Source of the DNA: Eretmocerus hayati
Taxonomy: Eukaryota; Arthropoda; Insecta; Hymenoptera; Aphelinidae
Direction: 5' to 3'
DNA: 64,000 bases
Assembly (NCBI GenBank): GCA_029851415.1
Contig: CM056741.1
Coordinates: 70,980,282 to 71,044,281 of the forward strand
In this document: positions 48,510 to 59,945 of the stretch, piece after piece
Layout: the number at the start of each line of letters is the position of its first letter
Position numbering within the stretch: position 1 is the first letter of the stretch
Program-made: the position numbers and the translations under genes
The notes under the pieces: generated by a model
The model's database searches: none
Told to the model about the DNA's origin: nothing
Seen by the model: only the letters and a program-made list of their open reading frames with translations

Positions 48510-48660
48510 TAATTAAGCGCCTGTCCAATTTTATCCGTCCGGATGCCTCGTATCGTGGTGGCGCCGTTGGCGCTGTTGGTGGGTTAGTGGGTCCGGTGGG
48601 TCGGTGGGACGGTGGGTCTGGTGGTGGTGGTGGTGGTGGTGGTGGGGACGGGGATGCTGG
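48510..48660. repeat. GTCCGTCC/GGTGGGT repeat, copy 3
   Basis: TTAATTAAGCGCCTGTCCAA, then TTATCCGTCCGGATGCCTCG and a (GGTGGT/GGTGGGT)n tract to ~48655. Confidence 0.65.
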
Positions 48661-48758
48661 AGAATACATAATATTTCAAATTCAACACTACACATGTGGG
48701 AATAATAGAAACTAAGAAATTCGACTAAATTTGTTCAAGAGCTATTCGAAATTCTGAG

Positions 48759-49143
48759 TTAATCACAAAATATTTCTGGATATACAACATTCGTGGTATA
48801 AATCTGAGTTCCAGCGAAAGGCGTTTCAGATGAATTTTCTGGAAGTATTTGTTCTCTTCTCTTCCTAGCACTATTTTTCATAACAATTTTCAAATTTTCT
48901 TTTGATGTGACTCTTGACAGAGCAACGTTTAATTGCCCATGTGCAAATACTGGTGCCGGCAAATAGATCTCAACGCTTTCAAATGATTATCCTTGAGACT
49001 TATTTATAGTAATTGCAAATCCGATTCTGAGAAGGAATTGTCGACGTACCATAGAGAACGAGATTTCATTCTTCGAGGATTTGACGTTGACTCTTGGAAT
49101 GAATACCGTATCTTTTTTATTTTTCCCGTTAATGATTTTTGCA
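48759..49143 (-). pseudogene. Helitron Pif1-type helicase C-terminal relic
   Basis: The minus strand reads FSMVRRQFLLRIGFAITINK, SQG, a stop where Gln is expected, SFESVEIYLPAPVFAHGQLN and VALSRVTSKENLKIV. These are the terminal helicase motifs (INKSQGQ..F and HGQL(Y)VALSRV) of the Pif1-like helicase of Helitrons. The QSF codon is TAA, so the copy is inactive. The upstream Rep domain and the rest of the helicase are absent. The Helitron 3' terminus (hairpin plus CTRR) was not identified. Confidence 0.85.
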
Positions 49144-49149
49144 AAAATC

Positions 49150-49260
49150 ACGCAGGTTCAGGTTAGTGTAGGTCGGTTTCATCTGGTGTAGTTCAATCTG
49201 GTTTGTTCTTGTTTTGTTTAGTTCACTCTAAGGGAGCCTCATTCGGTCTAGGTCTAATGC
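49150..49260. repeat. ~10-bp TCGGTCTAAT minisatellite, block 3
   Basis: Short degenerate run of the family at 39345 and 40020 (AGGTCGGTTTC, GTTCAATCTGG, TCGGTCTAGG). Confidence 0.5.
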
Positions 49261-49304
49261 TAAGGTAATGACCTTATTATATATTTCAATATATTTTACG
49301 TATA

Positions 49305-49500
49305 TCAATTTTATCCGTCCGGATGCCTCGTATTGTGATGGCGTTGCTGGTGATATTATATAGTATCCAATTTTATCCGTCCGGATGCCTCGTATCGTGG
49401 TGGCGCCGCAGGTGCTGTTGGTGGGTCGTCGGGTTAGAGGGTCGGCGGATCGGTGGGTCCGTGTTGGTGTTGCTGGTGATGGCTTTTGACTTATCCGTAC
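49305..49500. repeat. GTCCGTCC/GGTGGGT repeat, copies 4 and 5
   Basis: CAATTTTATCCGTCCGGATG occurs at ~49307 and ~49367, each followed by CCTCGTAT(C/T)GTG(G/A)TGG; GT-rich repeats follow to ~49480. Confidence 0.65.
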
Positions 49501-49575
49501 GGATTGGGCAGTTGATTTGATCGTCTGATCCGTTGTTCTAAGATCCAATCAGTCAAAACTTTCCTTTTGGATCGA

Positions 49576-51590
49576 CCCAAGTGAAAAAAATCTATGTAGA
49601 TCATATACAGAATCTATATCCGATTCCGATATATAATTCATATATGTTTTTGGTAATATAGAAAGTCTATATGCCCTCAGTACGAAATTGTTTGACGTAT
49701 AAAATCAACGCCCGGAAAGGATTTTTTGCGTTTTTGAACGATTCTGAGCACGATTTTTAGCTGCTGTTTCACCTGAGGGGCAGATTTGCGTGGTAGAAAT
49801 ATTTGAGCAAAACCACCACTATCTGTAGAATTTTGGGGAAATTGTTTTCACCACACTTGCTCATCGTTGACTCGTCACCTGACCCGCACGGCCGAAATCG
49901 GACTGTTACCCACGTACATCGTCTGTTGGAGAGATCGTGGAGAAGAATTTTCGCGAATTTTTTAGCCCGTTGCGAAGCCTTTATCTTCCCTTGCACACGA
50001 CCAAATGACGATTGCTTCACTCGAGAGCTCCATCAAGCTCAACATCGAGACTGCCTTGCAGAAATTCTGCACAGGAGCTGCAGCTCGGCGGATATAGATC
50101 AGCGGTTGAGAATAGGATGCAGCGCGACGTAAAGGCCGTCCTCAAGTAGCAAACGGCATGGTCAATGAGGCTCGTCGATCGATTGAAAGACCCGTCATTG
50201 ACACGCGTCCGATGGATTGCGATGGGCTGTGAGACAAAATTTTTCACAGAGTAACACAATGATTTACAAAGGATTGATTCTACTGTACAGATCATTCTCG
50301 AAGCGCGCATGGGACATTCAAATAACGAGGTCTCAAAGAACAACAAACTTTGCAGGTTAAGCCGCCGTCGAAGCATCACTTCAAATACATTCAAAGTTAT
50401 TTTTCACGATGGAGAATACTCATCTCAAGTCTCAATTTTCACAAGCTGCCGTATTAGGTGGTCCACTTTCCAGCTGTCGCAGAGATCTTCTAGCGAAAAA
50501 TAGGCGAAGATACGCCCGGTGAACTTGACAAATTTTTCCGTTTGCGAGCATATCGAGCAGACTGAAGTTCGGTGTCAGCAAAACAGTAACAGTCTCAGTC
50601 TGCTTGATATGCTCGCAAACGGAAAAATTTGTCAAGTTCGCTGCGCGTATCTTCGCCTATTTTTCGCTAGAAGATCTCTGCGACAGCTGGAAAGTGGACC
50701 ACCTAATACGGCAGCTTGTGAAAATTGAGACTTCAGATGAGTATTCTCCATCGTGAAAAATAACTTTGAATGTATTTGAAGTGATGCTTCGATTCGACGG
50801 CGGCTTAACCTGCAAAGTTTGTTGTTCTTTGAGACCTCGTTATTTGAATGTCCCATGCGCGCTTCGAGAATGATCTGTACAGTAGAATCAATCCTTTGTA
50901 AATCATTGTGTTACTCTGTGAAAAATTTTGTCTCACAGCCCATCGCAATCCATCGGACGCGTGTCAATGACGGGTCTTTCAATCGATCGACGAGCCTCAT
51001 TGACCATGCCGTTTGCTACTTGAGGACGGCCTTTACGTCGCGCTGCATCCTATTCTCAACCGCTGATCTATATCCGCCGAGCTGCAGCTCCTGTGCAGAA
51101 TTTCTGCAAGGCAGTCTCGATGTTGAGCTTGATGGAGCTCTCGAGTGAAGCAATCGTCATTTGGTCGTGTGCAAGGGAAGATAAAGGCTTCGCAACGGGC
51201 TAAAAAATTCGCGAAAATTCTTCTCCACGATCTCTCCAACAGACGATGTACGTGGGTAACAGTCCGACTTCGGCCGTGCGGATCAGGTGACGAGTCAACG
51301 ATGAGCAAGTGTGGTGAAAACAATTTCCCCAAAATTCTACAGATAGTGGTGGTTTTGCTCAAATATTTCTACCACGCAAATCTGCCCCTCAGGTGAAACA
51401 GCAGCTAAAAATCGTGCTCAGAATCGTTCAAAAACGCAAAAAATCCTTTCCGGGCGTTGATTTTACACGTCAAACAATTTCGTACTGAGGGCATATAGAC
51501 TTTCTATATTACCAAAAACATATATGAATTATATATCGGAATCGGATATAGATTCTGTATATGATCTACATAGATTTTTTTTCACTTGGG
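49576..51590. mobile_element. 2.0-kb near-perfect palindrome
   Basis: CCCAAGTGAAAAAAATCTAT at 49576 and its inverse ending at 51590 delimit two ~1-kb arms that are >98% alike. The differences seen are a few substitutions and one 4-bp indel. The loop is ~30 bases around 50583 (near GTTCGGTGTCAGCAAAACAG). Every ORF of one arm is mirrored in the other (for example 49803-50132 plus and 51033-51362 minus). None contains a motif I recognise. No target duplication is evident. It is either a foldback element or a recent inverted duplication of an older element. Confidence 0.85.
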
Positions 51591-53145
51591 GATGGGCTGT
51601 GGCTGGAATCGAGGCTCGGGTAGGGGCTGAGGCTGTGACTAAGGCTGGAGCTTGGGCCTTTGGGGCTGAGGCTGGGTCTGTGTCTGAGCTGATGCTGGGA
51701 CTAAGGCTAGAGCAGAGGCTGAGGCTGGGGTCGAGGTTGGGTCTGGGGCTACGGGTGGGGCAGTGAGGCTGGGCTGTGGCTGTGTCCGTGTCTGGGCTGA
51801 GGCTGGGGCTTTGGCTTGAGCTGGGGTTAAGGCTGGGGCTGGGTCTGAGGCTGGAGCTAAGGCTGAGGCTGTGGCTCGGGCTGGAGCTGGGGCTGAGGCT
51901 GGGACTGAGGCCGAAGCTAAGGCAGTGGCATCATGCAGTCGTTTGAGGCGATTCTGAGACAGTGGGACAGCGCCTCCATCAGAGGCTGCGGTGGTGTTTG
52001 CTTCAAATTACATAGAGAAAATGGCTTTATCACCTCTAGAGGCGCTGCCCGCTGTCTCAGAATCACCTCAAACGACTACATGTAGCCGCATTCTAAGGCT
52101 TAGGCTGAGGCTGGGGCCAATGTTGGGGCTGAGGCTAAGCTGGAGGGTGGCCGCGAGGCTGAGGTTGGAGCTAACGCTGAGGCTGAGGCTGAAGCTGTGA
52201 CTGTGACTAGGGATGATATGGGGCTGGGGCTGGAGCTGGGGCTAAGGCTGGGGCAGTGGCTGAGCCTGAGACTGACGCTAGGGCGGAGGCTGGAGCCAAG
52301 ACTGGGCTGGAGCTGGTCCGAGGCTGGGGGTGGACCGAGGCTGGGGCTGTTGCAGGCTGAGGCAGTGGCTAAGCCTGAGACTGACGCTGGGGCGGAGGCT
52401 GGGACTAAAGCTGGGCTGTGGCTGGTACTGGGACTGAGGCTAGGTTGTGGCTGGGACTGGTGCTACGGCTGAGGCTGAAGCTGGTCCTGTGGCTAGGGAT
52501 GAGACTGGGCCTGTGGGTTGGGATGGGGCAAGGCCTGTGGCTTGGGGTGAGGCTGGGCTGAGGCTTAAGCTGAGTCTTGGACTAAGGCTGGGGCTGGGGC
52601 CGGGCCGAAGCTGGGGATGGACTGAGGCTGAGGTTGTGATGGGAACTGAGGATGGAGCTATGGCTGGAACTGGGGCTGGGGCCGTGGATGGGGCGTGTCT
52701 GAAGCTGTGACTTGGGCTGGAGCTGGGGTTGAGGCTGGGGCTAAGTCTGGGGCTGAGACTGAAGCTAAGACTTAGGCTGGGGCTGGGGCCAATGTTGGGT
52801 ATGGGGCTAAGCTGGAGCGTCGCCGAGGCTGAGGTTGGAGCTAACGCTGAGGCTGAGTTTGGAGGCTGTGGCTGTGACTAGGGACGAGATTGAGCTGGGG
52901 CTGAGGCTAAGGCTGGGGCAGTGGCTAAGCCTGAGACTGACGCTGGGGCCGAGGCTGTAGCTGAGGCTGGGCTGGGGCTGGAGCTGGGTCTTGGGCTAAG
53001 GTTGGTGCTGAGGCTGAGACTGGGGCTGTGGCTAAGGCTGAGGCTGGGGCTGGGACTGAGGCTAGGGCCGTGGATGGGGCGTGGCTGAGGCAGGGGCTGG
53101 GATTGGGTCTGAGGCCGTCGCTATGGGACTGGCTAACTGGGCGAG
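51590..53145. repeat. ~1.5-kb GGCTGA/GGGGCT hexamer array
   Basis: Six-base units GGCTGA, GGCTGG, GGGGCT and GAGGCT run almost without break, apart from the MITE at 51925-52089. The sequence encodes dipeptide-like repeats in several frames (Gly-Leu, Ala-Glu, Ala-Gly), giving spurious ORFs on both strands. Dense GG/GGG runs on the plus strand could form G-quadruplexes. Confidence 0.9.
51925..52089. mobile_element. MITE, copy 2, inside the hexamer array
   Basis: Matches 28237-28412 in arms (ATTCTGAGACAG..GGGACAGCGCCTC) and middle (GGCTGCGGTGGTGTTTGCTT). The clean GGCTGA repeats on both sides show that it entered a pre-existing array. Confidence 0.8.
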
Positions 53146-53284
53146 ATTTCCAGATACTTACTGGAGATTCAGGAACCTCACTATGCGCAACATTACACCA
53201 ACTCAACAGTTCTCAATCAAAGTTACTAGGTTACATCAAGGAAATTATTTTTTCCGGATCGTCTGTATTATGGAATCTCAACGT

Positions 53285-53420
53285 TACATTGTTGAACTAC
53301 AGAAGCATTTCAGGGGGTCATACCATATCAAAGACACTTCCATGCCGGACGAGCGTTAGTGAGGTAGGCAATAATGCTAGTAGCTCCTATAAATCGCTAG
53401 ACTCAATAATCGGTGGCGGA
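53285..53420. repeat. Dispersed repeat matching 40715-40830
   Basis: TTGAACTACAGAAGCATTTC, GCCGGACGAGCGTTAGTGAG, AATGCTAGTAG: same order as near 40723. Confidence 0.5.
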
Positions 53421-53509
53421 AAATTTTTTACTCAAAAGAACTAGTTCTTACGAAGAAAATGCGCTCAAGTACGTCCAAAAAGATTGAGTCTAGTCGGAGC
53501 TATGATTTT

Positions 53510-53665
53510 CTGAGAATAGGGTAAGAAGGGCCTAAAATGGACCTTTTATGGGCCCTAGGACCCATTGGGGGGTTAAAAAAATCTGAAATTGTAGTTTGTA
53601 CTATTCAAACGTAGTACTGATAGAAAAAAATCATTTGGGATTTTTTCGAAACCCCCCTGGTGACG
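53510..53665. repeat. Dispersed repeat E, diverged copy
   Basis: See the copy at 26095: ACCCATTGGGGGG, AAAAAAATCTGAAATTG, GTAGTACTGATAG and ATCATTTGGGATTTTTT align in order. Confidence 0.4.
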
Positions 53666-53669
53666 GCTC

Positions 53670-54690
53670 TCGCCGAAATGCTCCGAAATGACTCACAGAC
53701 AAGTCAAATCTAGCCCAGTGACCTTGGAGTCATCCGGCAAAGGTCGGTACCGCACTCATTTTTCCAAGAGACTGTTTTTTGGATCAAAAACATACTCTTC
53801 AAGAAGTCGGTTTATGAACGAACTCGCAGCTGATGAAGGACCTCGCGCCGGTGCAAAACATTGCTCATGCGTGCCCCAGTAGGGAGAACAGGTACCAAAG
53901 CCTCAAGATTATCTGCCTTGCTGACCGCGCTTGATAATGACTCTTTCATGGGTTGTCCCAAGTTTATCCCCCCCCCCCCTGGCCCAAAGTCACCCCAGTT
54001 GACGACAACTCTCTATTGAGCGATATCCGCTCGGATATTCGTTGTCTGAATATCGATATAATAAATAACACAGTACAGGGTATTACAAAGGTGATTTTCA
54101 TGAACTGGCGACATTTTCCTTTTCCTTGGAGATATAGTGATAACGAGGAAATCCATATTTTTTAACGAAAAAATGGAGACACATGAAAGCCCTTGCCTAA
54201 ATCCCACGAACAAGATTCCGCAATCGAAGTGTGTGGTTTTCACTTTCGGTATTTGCTAAGTTGAAAATTCTCGCGTGAATCAGTTGCAAAAAGCATCAAT
54301 ATTTCGGGAACGTGTGCAAATAAAAAATTGTCGTTACATGTAATCTTCATCGATGAATCCAAATCACATGATATCAAATATCATCACTTCTGAGTAATCA
54401 CATGTGCAATCAGCATTTCTTCAAGTTTTTGACGTCACCATAATGTCTGAAGAATTCCTGCGATCTTATTACAAGTGTATGAGGCTTGTCACTTGAACCA
54501 GGAATATCTTATGGTATCTCATCAACCAGCCTATTGCCAATAACTAACACGTCATATTTGATATGAAACATTTACCAATGTCTCGAGCCCGGTTTTATTA
54601 TGATTAATCTTCGAGCGTGGTACGCTCGATTTCTCTACTCATGAAAATCACGAAGCAAAAAAATCAGGTCTTGTCATTTTCCTCCTCTAC
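53670..54690. other. Intergenic, no gene recognised
   Basis: A run of ten C's near 53980 and small ORFs only. The last ~20 bases (CATTTTCCTCCTCTACAG, to 54692) would make a strong splice acceptor. Confidence 0.3.
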
Positions 54691-54843
54691 AGTTGCAATT
54701 GTACTTGACAATAGAAACCATTCATAGAGATTATGTGCCACGTATTCGGGCTCTCGATTCTTCAGACGGCGGAATAGTTGTCGAGTCGTGGGAGTTGCTT
54801 ATATCCCTCCACGCTAATAAATTGCTTTCAAAACGAAGTCAAG

Positions 54844-54956
54844 ATGAAGATGAGGATGTTAGTTGTTCTCATGGCAAAATATTACTTCTTACCATTTTAT
54901 GGGTGTATTCTTTCAATTTCTGAGCCTGTAGGTTCAGAATTTATAAACGAGATCAT
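54844..54956 (+). other. Candidate first exon with signal peptide
   Basis: ATG 54844 opens MKMRMLVVLMAKYYFLPFYG, then CILSISEPVGSEFINEI, a signal-peptide-like start. The exon runs to a consensus GTAAGT donor and ends in phase 2, as do the first exons of the genes at 548 and 19535. No matching second exon was found before the window ends. An overlapping frame after the CTCCTCTACAG acceptor at 54692 (LQLYLTIETIHRDYV...) is an alternative. Confidence 0.3.
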
Positions 54957-55419
54957 GTAAGTGCAAAACTGGATGGCGCCCTACTATTCGCCCTGGTCAT
55001 ATTATTGTTCGGAAAAAATTGGGAAATCGATTCTAACAGTGCTTGAGATCTCATCAGTCATAATTATTGTATACAATCTATGTCTCACTAGCTTCTGAAT
55101 GAATCTACATCAGCATTTGAAAGTTATTCCGCGCTGGTATTTGAGAACCTAGCGGGTTGACCGAAACTTGATTCAGGGTTGCTCGAGCTACACGTGAGTG
55201 GGGATTGAAGAGCTATATGGTTATCAGAGTCATGTGCCCCCGGGGAGTTCGATATTTCAAAATGCTCGTCAAAATGCATGCAATCCAGGATAACAAAAGT
55301 TAAAAAGGGTGCATTACCCAGAGCAATGAACATTTGCGCGAATAAAAATTTTTCGAGTACGCAATGATGAGGCAATGGTACGGGGAGTAGTCACTGAGCG
55401 CGAATCAGCGGAATGGAAA

Positions 55420-56060
55420 TTCAAGTAAGCTGCAAGGGTTTGAGCTTGCGGTCATCGACACGCTTCTGGATAGGTATCGCTTTGGCTATCGCTGCTCGAT
55501 CGTCGGCATGTATAACGTGCACTGGTCGTGCGCCGTACTCAGCGCACACGCATATTATGGAGCAACAATTGCGAATGGAAAAAAAAAACGATTCGAGGGG
55601 GAGGGAATTGCTCGAGTCGAGCTTCGAAGGAGTCAAGTGTATGTACACACGAGGAACAAAAAAAACGGAAACACCGCACACGCACGCGGCCGACGACGCG
55701 CGCCAAGGAGTACACCTTGCGCTCGCGTTGAAATCGCTCGAGCCTCTCTCAAACTTGGCGGCTGCTCTAGTACTTCATAACCGTGCAAGCGCGGCCCCCT
55801 CTATAAGTCTAATAATGGGTAGTATGGGTTGTTCGCGAGTCGCTAGAGTACCTTTTATACAAGCCTAGGCGAGCACATGTGAAGAAGGAAGGAGCATCCG
55901 GCCGACGAGTGTAGCACATCTTATTATCTGTTTCGCATCAGCCCGGCCTCAGCGCATCACCCCAACGACAATTAATTTTTCTACTTAATTGCCCGTGGCG
56001 TTTTTATAAGGCTGTGCAACCGGCCCGTTGCCGTGAGCAAGTGCACGCAGGTGTGACTCT
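55420..56060. promoter_or_regulatory. CpG-rich block, possible promoter/5' UTR
   Basis: This stretch is far richer in CG dinucleotides than its surroundings (CGACACGC, CGTGCGCC, CGCGGCCG, GACGCGCG). It is open in several frames on both strands, which follows from composition. TTTTATAC (~55852) and TTTTTATAAGG (~56002) are TATA-like. No coding exon is convincing (the 151-codon ORF 55413-55868 is low-complexity). Confidence 0.3.
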
Positions 56061-56064
56061 TATA

Positions 56065-58000
56065 ATTTGCCTTGGCTTGTTTGATAATCACAGTGTTGAA
56101 CATTTATGCAGTCTGCATTCTGCGAATGAATGAAGATTTTTCTGAGTGCGATGTCGCTCGATAAAAGCCTACATTCCTGTGCCTCTGCAGTATATTATAC
56201 AACTTGAAAAAGTGCTGTGAGATGTCTGATCCCAAATCCTTTTTTCCAAATATAGGGCTCTCGGTCTTATCACGCAGTGTGGCGCGTTCGATACACTTTT
56301 CAAATACTTGCATGTCGTAACAACATTTACTTTCCATGGCACTCCAAAATACCGCGACTGTCTTCGTTCAGATTTTAAAACTGTTATCAAATTACGCGGT
56401 GAGGACTTATTCAGTGCGACGGCTTTATTCAGTGAGCCAGGGATAGTGGCCTAAAGCTCAACCTATAGACAGGACCACAGCCACTATCTTGTCCAGTAGT
56501 CACTCTTCCTAAACACACTTTCTTCATCTCCGTAAAAACATCAATGTCACGCACTCGATCCCATCAAAAACCTCGAGATCTTCGCAGTTCGGCACAAGAC
56601 ACTCTATCAAGATACTTTCCGCCGAGCTTTCCGCATATTTGTCATATTCTCAAGCGAAAAAATAGCGTTGACAAATTTCTGGGAGACAACTCAAAACGAC
56701 TCAAGCGATGAACGTTTTCCTAGTTCCAAAACATGGATTACGTGCACCCTGACTCCGAATAATTCATATCAGACCGAGATCAGCCTCTGATTGTCGAAAA
56801 CTCGTCCAGGAACTCGCCAATTCCCAACTTTGCTACGAGTATTAATTAATCGTCAAGTTTCCGTTTCCACTCTCTGAGGCAAAGCAAAGTACTACTCGCT
56901 CCTGGTTTTTGGATATGGATAACATTGACCCGAGGGATTTGCAACGCTCTTGACAAATTAAGAAGTTAAAGATCAAAGTCTTAGTCAACTTACTCGTTAA
57001 TGTCGAGATCAGGTTTCTTGTTGATCTGTCAGCGAAATAACCTACTCTTTGGGCGGAATTTTTCCTTCATAACGAAGTTTTCACTTGCGTACGAGCTAAT
57101 CAATTCCGGGGGAACGTGGGGGTGTCTACACATAAAGAAATATTTGGAATTTCCCGATTTTTGGGTGCTTACAAAATTTCAAAATTTAGTTGTGTCCATC
57201 ATAATCCATCTAGCCGCGTATAGACATCGTAATTTATCAGTGCCAATTAATAAGTTCACGTACCTTGTTGTGGCTATGTGCTGGATCTAGTGTTAGGAAG
57301 GTCACGTACTCAGGTTATGAGTGATCCTTTGCATGTATGTGTGATGGAGAATGAATCGATACCAGTGATTGCAAGACAATGTTTGTCTTTGTCTTATTGT
57401 CTAACATAATACTGGCGTCATATTTTAATACGAGAAACCCAATTACCCGATAGCTTGATTATTCGCCACCGTGCCTAGCACACGTATCTTCGCTATAGTT
57501 ACTCATAGGTCGTGCAGTTTTTCTCGCATGATTTCTATCAGTCAAAGTGTATCTCTTTCACAACATGCAGAATCCTCTCGCGAATTCTACAAAGTTTCTT
57601 GTCCAGTGCATGAAAGCGTTTTTCAAAAATTCTTTCTGACTCTTATTTGTGCTGAGTCCCGAGAGCTGTCTCCCCTCCTACGGTAAACGTATACTTTGGA
57701 GTTGAGCAGGCAGAGGAGAGTGGGTCGGAGTCGGGGAAGCGAGTCTGATAAAATCTTCGCATGCATTATGCGAGAAATTGAGTTTTGATAGAGACTTCCA
57801 AACAAGACGATCGACCTATTTGCTTGGTAGTATCTCTTCAATAATACCCAGGCTGCGACACAGAACTCCAAGTATTTTTGAGAGCATTCCCTATGAATTT
57901 TTGAACACTCCTGTGAAAGTTCCTCAGATGTTCCCGACGCGTCGTCAAATTTAAATGCTGTCAGATTCTTCAAAAATGTTCACTCTGCGTCGATTCAGAC
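56065..58000. other. Intergenic, no gene recognised
   Basis: Only chance-type ORFs (minus 56104-56390, plus 57000-57290, minus 57623-57973). No repeat or RNA gene seen. Confidence 0.35.
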
Positions 58001-58004
58001 GTCC

Positions 58005-58440
58005 CTGAAACTAGCCCAGGCAAGTCATTCCAAACCAAGAATAACTATGCCATTAATTATTATATTTTCATTGCTAATTTATCACCACACAGCGGATTTT
58101 ATTGCTCTTTCCATTCTCGAGAAATCGAGTCCTGGGCTGACAGAAGTTGAAGCTAGCCCAAACATTGACGAAAGAGCAGTGATGCGGGGTCAACGACTCA
58201 GTTTTCGTTACTTTTTTATTGTTCTAAGAATCTACAAACAAAATGGCGTTGAGTTCCAAAATGGCGGAGTTATAACGATTTTGGCTGAAATCATATGAAG
58301 CTAGCCCAGGCATACACTAAAATAGAAACTTGCAGGTATGAAACTCGACTGATGTCTTATTACTTTTTTATGGTTCGAAGAATACACAAACAAGATGGTG
58401 CCAAGTTCAAAAATGGTCGAGTTATGGTGGATGGAGTGGA
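58005..58440. repeat. ~150-bp tandem repeat, about 2.8 units
   Basis: CTAGCCCA(G/A)(G/A)CA recurs at ~58012, 58152 and 58302. TTACTTTTTTATTGTTC..AACAAAATGGCG..GGAGTTAT recurs at ~58218 and ~58368. The apparent secreted ORF at 58047-58298 crosses the unit boundary and is not called a gene. Confidence 0.65.
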
Positions 58441-58527
58441 CGGAAATCAGCAAAACTGGTATATAGTGTCGAATACTCAGTTCGAGAGACGGAGAGTGGT
58501 GGAATCTCCCAACCTAACCCATAAAAA

Positions 58528-59945
58528 ACATTGATAACATGACCATCAATGTATTTCTTCCCACTTGTGACACTTCAGAGTAGCTCAAAATTTATTTCAG
58601 CAAGGGAAGTGGACTAGCACGGGGAAACTATAGAGAAATCCGCTTATGAAAGCAGTCACCGTAGGGTTCAAGCCCACCTTGCACTGAGGATGTGTACCAA
58701 CACAAGTTACGGGTCCGAAACGAGATGATGAGTCAAATCTGAGCCTTTAAAAGTTTCTCAGAACTTATTGCTGCTCAGGAAGTGAACAGAAAACGATGAA
58801 GCTCGTGGGAATCATCGAAATGACAATCTCGGAGTGCACTCATGATCGATTCTGTTAGATTCACGCGTGCCCAATATCAATCACATGATCATGAATGTGT
58901 GAAATGCCTCTTCTCGGATTTTTAAAACCCTCAGAATTGATTACCGCCCAGGAGATGGATAGGAAACGGTGGAGCTCGCGGAAATAATCGGGATACCGAT
59001 TTCGGAGTAGGTATAGATGACGATTTCTGTCACCCTGTCCCGTGCCAAATATCTATACAACATGATCATCGATTTAGAGATTGCTCTCTCAGAGCTCCTT
59101 GAAACCCTTAGAATTTATTACCGCCCAGGAAGTGGACAGAAAACGGTGGAGTTTGCGGATATCGATGAAATATCGAGTTCGGAGTGGATCTATGACAAAT
59201 TCTGTCACCCTGACCCGTGCCAAACATCTATAACATGATCATCTGTATAGAGATTGCCCCCTCTGAGATTCCTGATACCCTCAGAGTTTGTTACCGCCCA
59301 GGAGAAGGACAGAGAAGGTGGAACTCGCGGGAATCATTGAAATACCGATTTCGGAGTGGATTCATGACCAATTCTGTCACCCTGACCCGTACCAAACATC
59401 TACAACATAACCATCAATGTGGAGATTGCCCTGTCTGAGATTCCTGGAACCCTCAGGGATAATTACCGACGAGGAAGTGGACAGAAAACGGTGGAGCTCG
59501 CGGAAATCATCGGAATACCGATTTCGGAGTGGAATTGTGATCGATTCTATTAGACTCGCACGTGCCAAACATCAATAACATGATTATAGATGTGTAGATA
59601 GCCCTCTCTGGGATTCCTGAAACCCACAGAATCTATTACCGCCCAGTAGATGGACAGAGAAGGTAGAACTTGCGGGAATCATCGAAATACCGATTTCGGA
59701 GTGGATTCATGACGAATTCTGTCACCCTGACCCGTGCCAAACATCTACAACACGACCATCAATGTAAAGATTGCCCTCTTTGAGATTCTTGGAACTCTTA
59801 AGGATTATTACCGCCGCCAAGGAAGTGGACAGAAATCGGTGGAGCTCGCGGAAATTATCGGAACACCGATTTTGGAGTTGATTCATGACGATTTCTGTCA
59901 CCCTGACCCGTGTCTGACATCTACAACATGATCATCAATGTTGTA
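58528..59945. repeat. ~174-bp satellite array, about 8 units
   Basis: Each unit contains GTGCCAAACATCTACAACAT, GATCATCAATGT, GAGATTCCTGAAACCCTCAG, TACCGCCCAGGAAGTGGACA, GGTGGAGCTCGCGG and CGATTTCGGAGTGGA. The GTGCC phrase falls near 58868, 59042, 59214, 59391, 59570, 59737 and 59911 (spacing 167-179). Divergence ~10-20% by eye. ORFs of ~70 codons follow the unit. Confidence 0.85.

Noticed and set aside
49769..51396. Mirrored ORFs of 83-125 codons in the palindrome
   Set aside because: Identical on both arms because of the inverted duplication; overlapping frames on both strands and no motif.
51524..53444. Set of Gly/Ala/Leu/Glu-rich ORFs on both strands
   Set aside because: Direct products of the period-6 repeat, present in several frames.
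58047..58298. ORF with signal-peptide-like start
   Set aside because: It crosses the boundary of the ~150-bp tandem repeat and has no exon signals.
59017..59931. ~70-codon ORFs repeated in the satellite
   Set aside because: Their period equals the satellite unit and frames differ between units.
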